From contig DATHMH010000022.1 of NCBI GenBank assembly GCA_035487295.1, positions 1 to 64,000 of the forward strand: 64,000 nt of DNA. The letters are read 5' to 3'. The notes beneath the pieces are model-generated. The model was given only the letters and a program-made list of their open reading frames with translations, searched no databases and had not been told where the DNA came from. How positions within the stretch are numbered: position 1 is the first letter of the stretch; each line of letters opens with the position of its first letter. Shown in pieces: positions 61,171-64,000 of this stretch. The translations under genes and the position numbers were made by a program. Source of the DNA: QIAW01 sp035487295 (GTDB lineage Bacteria; Acidobacteriota; Terriglobia; Terriglobales; Acidobacteriaceae).

Positions 61171-64000
61171 GTGGCCAATCCTGGGCGTAGGTCGCAGTCT
61201 GACATTCCAGCCGGTATCGCCGGGTCCATCCCGGCGACTGTGCGCACCTTGCCCGAAGCGGAAACCCTCTATCGCGGTCTTTTCAACCAGATAGCCGACG
61301 CCGTTTTTGTCATTGACCGGCAGACACAACGCTTTCTTGACTGCAATGACGCCGCTGTCAGGAAATATGGTTACTCGCGCGAAGAATTTCTTTCCATGAC
61401 TCCCCTGGATCTGCATCCGCCCGCTGAGCATGCAGTCCTGCAAAAACGTATTACCGAATCTGCCGGTGGAGTCAGCCAGGAATACACTCATCTCACCCGA
61501 AACGGGAATTCGTTCCAGGTAGAAGCCAATACCAGCGTGGTCAACTATCACGGACGCGAGTGCCTGCTCAGCGTTGTCCACGATCTCACCCCGCGGCGGC
61601 AAGCCGAGCAAGCTTCACGCGAGAGCGAAGCGCAATTTCGCGCCATGGCTGAAACCGCGGCTTCCCCCATCTCCATCTATAAGAACGACAAGTTCATTTA
61701 TGTGAATCCTGCCTGCGAGACCCTCACCGGCTACAACCGCGAAGAACTGCTACAGATGAACTTCTGGGATGTCGCCCACCCCGATGTGCGTGAGATGGTG
61801 CAGCAACGCGGGCAGCAGCGCCAGGCGGGCAAAATACCGCTGCCCACGCGTTATGAACTCAAGATTATCCGTAAAGATGGTGAGGTGCGCTGGCTCGATT
61901 TCACGGCCAACGCCATTGAATTCGGCGGAAGCAAGGCGGTTTTGCTCACCGGGTTTGACACCACCGAACGCCGGCAGGCCGAGCAGAATCTGCAGGTGCA
62001 AAAAGCCTATCTGGAGCAGTTATTTGAGAGCGCCCCTGAAGGCATCGCCGTAATTGACGCCGCCGGCAGGACCTTGCGCACCAACCGCGAATTCTCCCGC
62101 ATGTTCGGTTACACCGCGGAAGAGGCGAAGGGCAAGATAATTTACGACTTGGTGGTATCGGCAGAGAAAAAAGAAGAAGCGCTCGATCTCATCAAGCGTG
62201 CCACCGAAACCGGACCCTCATTCATCGAGAGTCAACGGCGCCGCAAAGACGGAAGCCTGCTTGATGTTTCGCTGTTGATTGCTCCCATTATCCTTGCCCC
62301 GGGCCAAACCGCGCTCTATGCCATCTATCGCGACATCAGCGAGCGCAAGAAGGCGGAAGCCAGGTTGCGCGAAAGCGAGACACAATTCCGGGTGATGGCT
62401 GAGACCGCGGCTTCCGCCATCTTCATCTACAAGGACGATCAGTTCATCTACGTGAATCCGGCGACCGAGGCCATCACCGGCTACACCCGCCAGGAACTGT
62501 TGCACATGAATTTCTGGGATGTAACCCATCCTGATATGCGCGATATGATCCGGCAGCGTGGCGTGGACCGCCAGGCAGGCAAGAAAAATATTCCCATGCG
62601 TTACGAGATCAAGATCGTGCGCAAAGACGGCGAGGTGCGCTGGATTGACTTTGCCGCCGGGGTCATTGTCCTGGGAGGAACGCTGGCCGGACTGGGCACC
62701 GGCTTCGATATCACCGAACGCAAACGGGCGCAGCAGTTGCAATCGTCGCTCTATCGCATCGCCGAGACAGCGCGCCTTTCCTCCGACTTGCAGCAGCTCT
62801 ACACTTCCATCCACGCAATTTTGAGCGAACTCATGTACGCCAGAAATTGCTACATCGCATATTACGACCCGGCCAGCGACCTTGTGAGCTTCCCATACTT
62901 CGTCGATGAGTATGACCCGCAGCCAACGCCGAGGACCCGGCGGCGTGGAGTCACCGAATATGTCCTGCGAACCGGCGAGCCGCTGCTTGCAACCACAGAG
63001 GTACTGGAGCAGTTGGAGGAAAAAGGCGAGGTTGACCGCATCGGCGAGCCTTCGCTCGACTGGATGGGCGTGCCTTTGAAAAAGGGTAATGAAACTTTCG
63101 GAGTGCTGGTGCTGCAAACCTACGAGCCCAATGTGCGCTACGGCGAAAAAGAAAAACAGATTCTAAGCTTCGTTTCGCAGCAAATCGCCAATGCCATCGA
63201 AATCAAGCGCAACGAACAGGCGCTGCGCTCTTCCGAGGCTCGCTATCGCACCCTGGTGCAAAGCGCCGTTTACGGAATTTATCTCACCAGCGTGGACAAC
63301 AAATTCACCGACGTGAATCCGGCCCTGGTCTCCATGCTGGGTTATGAGAAGGCTGAAGACGTGCTGGCGCTGAACCTGGTCCCTGATGTCTTTGTGAATC
63401 CCGAGGAGCATGCCCGCCTGGTGCAGCAGTACCGCCAGACCCAGCAGGTCGAGAGCGTAGAAGTGAAATGGCGGCGCAAAGATGGACGCCAGATCACCGT
63501 GCGGCTGAGCGGCCGTGCGGTGCTCGACCGCCAGGGTCACGTTACCGGTTTTGAGATCATCGCGGAAGACGTGACCGAACGCCTGGCCATCGAAGAGCAG
63601 CTACGGCAATCGCAGCGCATGGAAGCTGTAGGAAGGCTGGGCGGCGGGATCGCGCACGATTTCAATAACCTGTTGACCGTAATACGCGGCAACACCGAGT
63701 TGCTGCTGGAAGAGATCAATGTGACCCATCTGCGCGATGAGGTGGAAGAGATTCGCAAGGCCGCAGATCGCGCCACCGAATTGACTGTACAATTGCTCGC
63801 CTTCAGCCGCCAGCAGGTACTTGCGCCCAAGGTGCTTGAGCTGAATACGGTAATTTCAAATATGGGAAACTTTTTGGGCCGGTTGCTGGGCGAAGACGTT
63901 GAGCTGCGCACCAGGTTCCAGCCTGATTTAGGCCGGGTGAAGGCAGATCCCGGACAGATCGAGCAAGTCATCATGAATCTGGCGGTGAATGCGCGCGACG
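61171..64000 (+). CDS. multi-PAS/GAF sensor histidine kinase, 3' end outside window
   Basis: 943 codons in the window, still open at the end. GTG 61171 has GGAGG 5 nt upstream. Domain order: PAS (about 30-150), PAS (151-270), PAS (280-395), PAS (400-520), GAF (about 527-673), PAS (687-805), then HisKA with phospho-His829 in GGGIAHDFNNLLTVIRGN, and the start of the ATPase domain (QIEQVIMNLAVNARD, N-box). No signal peptide or membrane segment, so it senses cytoplasmic cues. The second and fourth PAS share long near-identical stretches (AETAAS.IFIYK..FIYVNP), showing internal duplication. A receiver domain could follow beyond the window, as in many kinases of this subtype. Confidence 0.92.
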   Translation, partial: MANPGRRSQSDIPAGIAGSIPATVRTLPEAETLYRGLFNQIADAVFVIDRQTQRFLDCNDAAVRKYGYSREEFLSMTPLDLHPPAEHAVLQKRITESAGGVSQEYTHLTRNGNSFQVEANTSVVNYHGRECLLSVVHDLTPRRQAEQASRESEAQFRAMAETAASPISIYKNDKFIYVNPACETLTGYNREELLQMNFWDVAHPDVREMVQQRGQQRQAGKIPLPTRYELKIIRKDGEVRWLDFTANAIEFGGSKAVLLTGFDTTERRQAEQNLQVQKAYLEQLFESAPEGIAVIDAAGRTLRTNREFSRMFGYTAEEAKGKIIYDLVVSAEKKEEALDLIKRATETGPSFIESQRRRKDGSLLDVSLLIAPIILAPGQTALYAIYRDISERKKAEARLRESETQFRVMAETAASAIFIYKDDQFIYVNPATEAITGYTRQELLHMNFWDVTHPDMRDMIRQRGVDRQAGKKNIPMRYEIKIVRKDGEVRWIDFAAGVIVLGGTLAGLGTGFDITERKRAQQLQSSLYRIAETARLSSDLQQLYTSIHAILSELMYARNCYIAYYDPASDLVSFPYFVDEYDPQPTPRTRRRGVTEYVLRTGEPLLATTEVLEQLEEKGEVDRIGEPSLDWMGVPLKKGNETFGVLVLQTYEPNVRYGEKEKQILSFVSQQIANAIEIKRNEQALRSSEARYRTLVQSAVYGIYLTSVDNKFTDVNPALVSMLGYEKAEDVLALNLVPDVFVNPEEHARLVQQYRQTQQVESVEVKWRRKDGRQITVRLSGRAVLDRQGHVTGFEIIAEDVTERLAIEEQLRQSQRMEAVGRLGGGIAHDFNNLLTVIRGNTELLLEEINVTHLRDEVEEIRKAADRATELTVQLLAFSRQQVLAPKVLELNTVISNMGNFLGRLLGEDVELRTRFQPDLGRVKADPGQIEQVIMNLAVNARD

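Overview
The window looks like a chromosomal segment of a soil-type Acidobacteriota (inference). Supporting signs are Oar-like receptors with an N-terminal carboxypeptidase-regulatory domain, a GWxTD-domain secreted protein, very large Ig-repeat surface proteins, an ECF sigma/FecR module driving ABC exporters, moderately high GC and many small degraded genes. No CRISPR array, complete insertion sequence or phage module was seen.

Layout. 1-19.07 kb: two giant exported repeat proteins in tandem on the minus strand (over 2,576 aa, cut by the window edge, and about 3,740 aa). 19.1-23.4 kb: a poorly conserved stretch with glyoxalase-like and DoxX-like pseudogenes, tRNA-Lys, rpiB, a frameshifted conserved gene, a dispersed ~125-bp repeat in two copies and a G-quadruplex-type tract. 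23.4-31 kb: a TonB-receptor-like protein, a second smaller carboxypeptidase-domain/barrel protein and a GWxTD protein. 31.5-33.7 kb: an RND/MacA-type adaptor and a MacB-type ATPase without a permease. 33.9-35.6 kb: tRNA-Ser(GGA) followed by gene remnants. 35.9-40.1 kb: a secreted unknown, a small zinc-finger-like protein, and a B12-binding radical SAM enzyme preceded by a 105-aa precursor-like peptide. 40.4-46.4 kb: a putative porin and the sulfate importer sbp-cysT-cysW-cysA. 46.8-50 kb: a small conserved gene, DUF4126, and a DUF47/PiT phosphate transport pair. 50.1-57 kb: ECF sigma factor, zinc-finger/FecR anti-sigma-like protein and two ABC exporter pairs in one operon. 57.3-64 kb: cytochrome c, a MocR/PdxR-type regulator divergent from a carboxymuconolactone-decarboxylase-like and a PNPOx-like gene, and a multi-PAS histidine kinase cut by the window end.

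The most striking signal is in the sulfate region. Three very short cysteine-rich reading frames, too small for routine gene calling, each sit 25-35 nt ahead of a strong intrinsic terminator on the minus strand. Two lie in tandem before sbp (one has six consecutive Cys codons, the other two runs of three). The third lies between cysA and the porin. In each, a segment at or downstream of the Cys codons can pair with the 5' arm of the terminator, as expected for ribosome-stalling attenuation. I infer a cysteine-sensing transcription attenuation system that controls sulfate import in two stages and separately controls an outer-membrane porin. Polycysteine leader peptides are known from mycobacteria; I am not aware of a tandem, terminator-based version in this group.

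A second candidate system is the 105-aa peptide with a Tat-like leader and a single Cys near its C-terminus, placed directly ahead of the B12-binding radical SAM enzyme.
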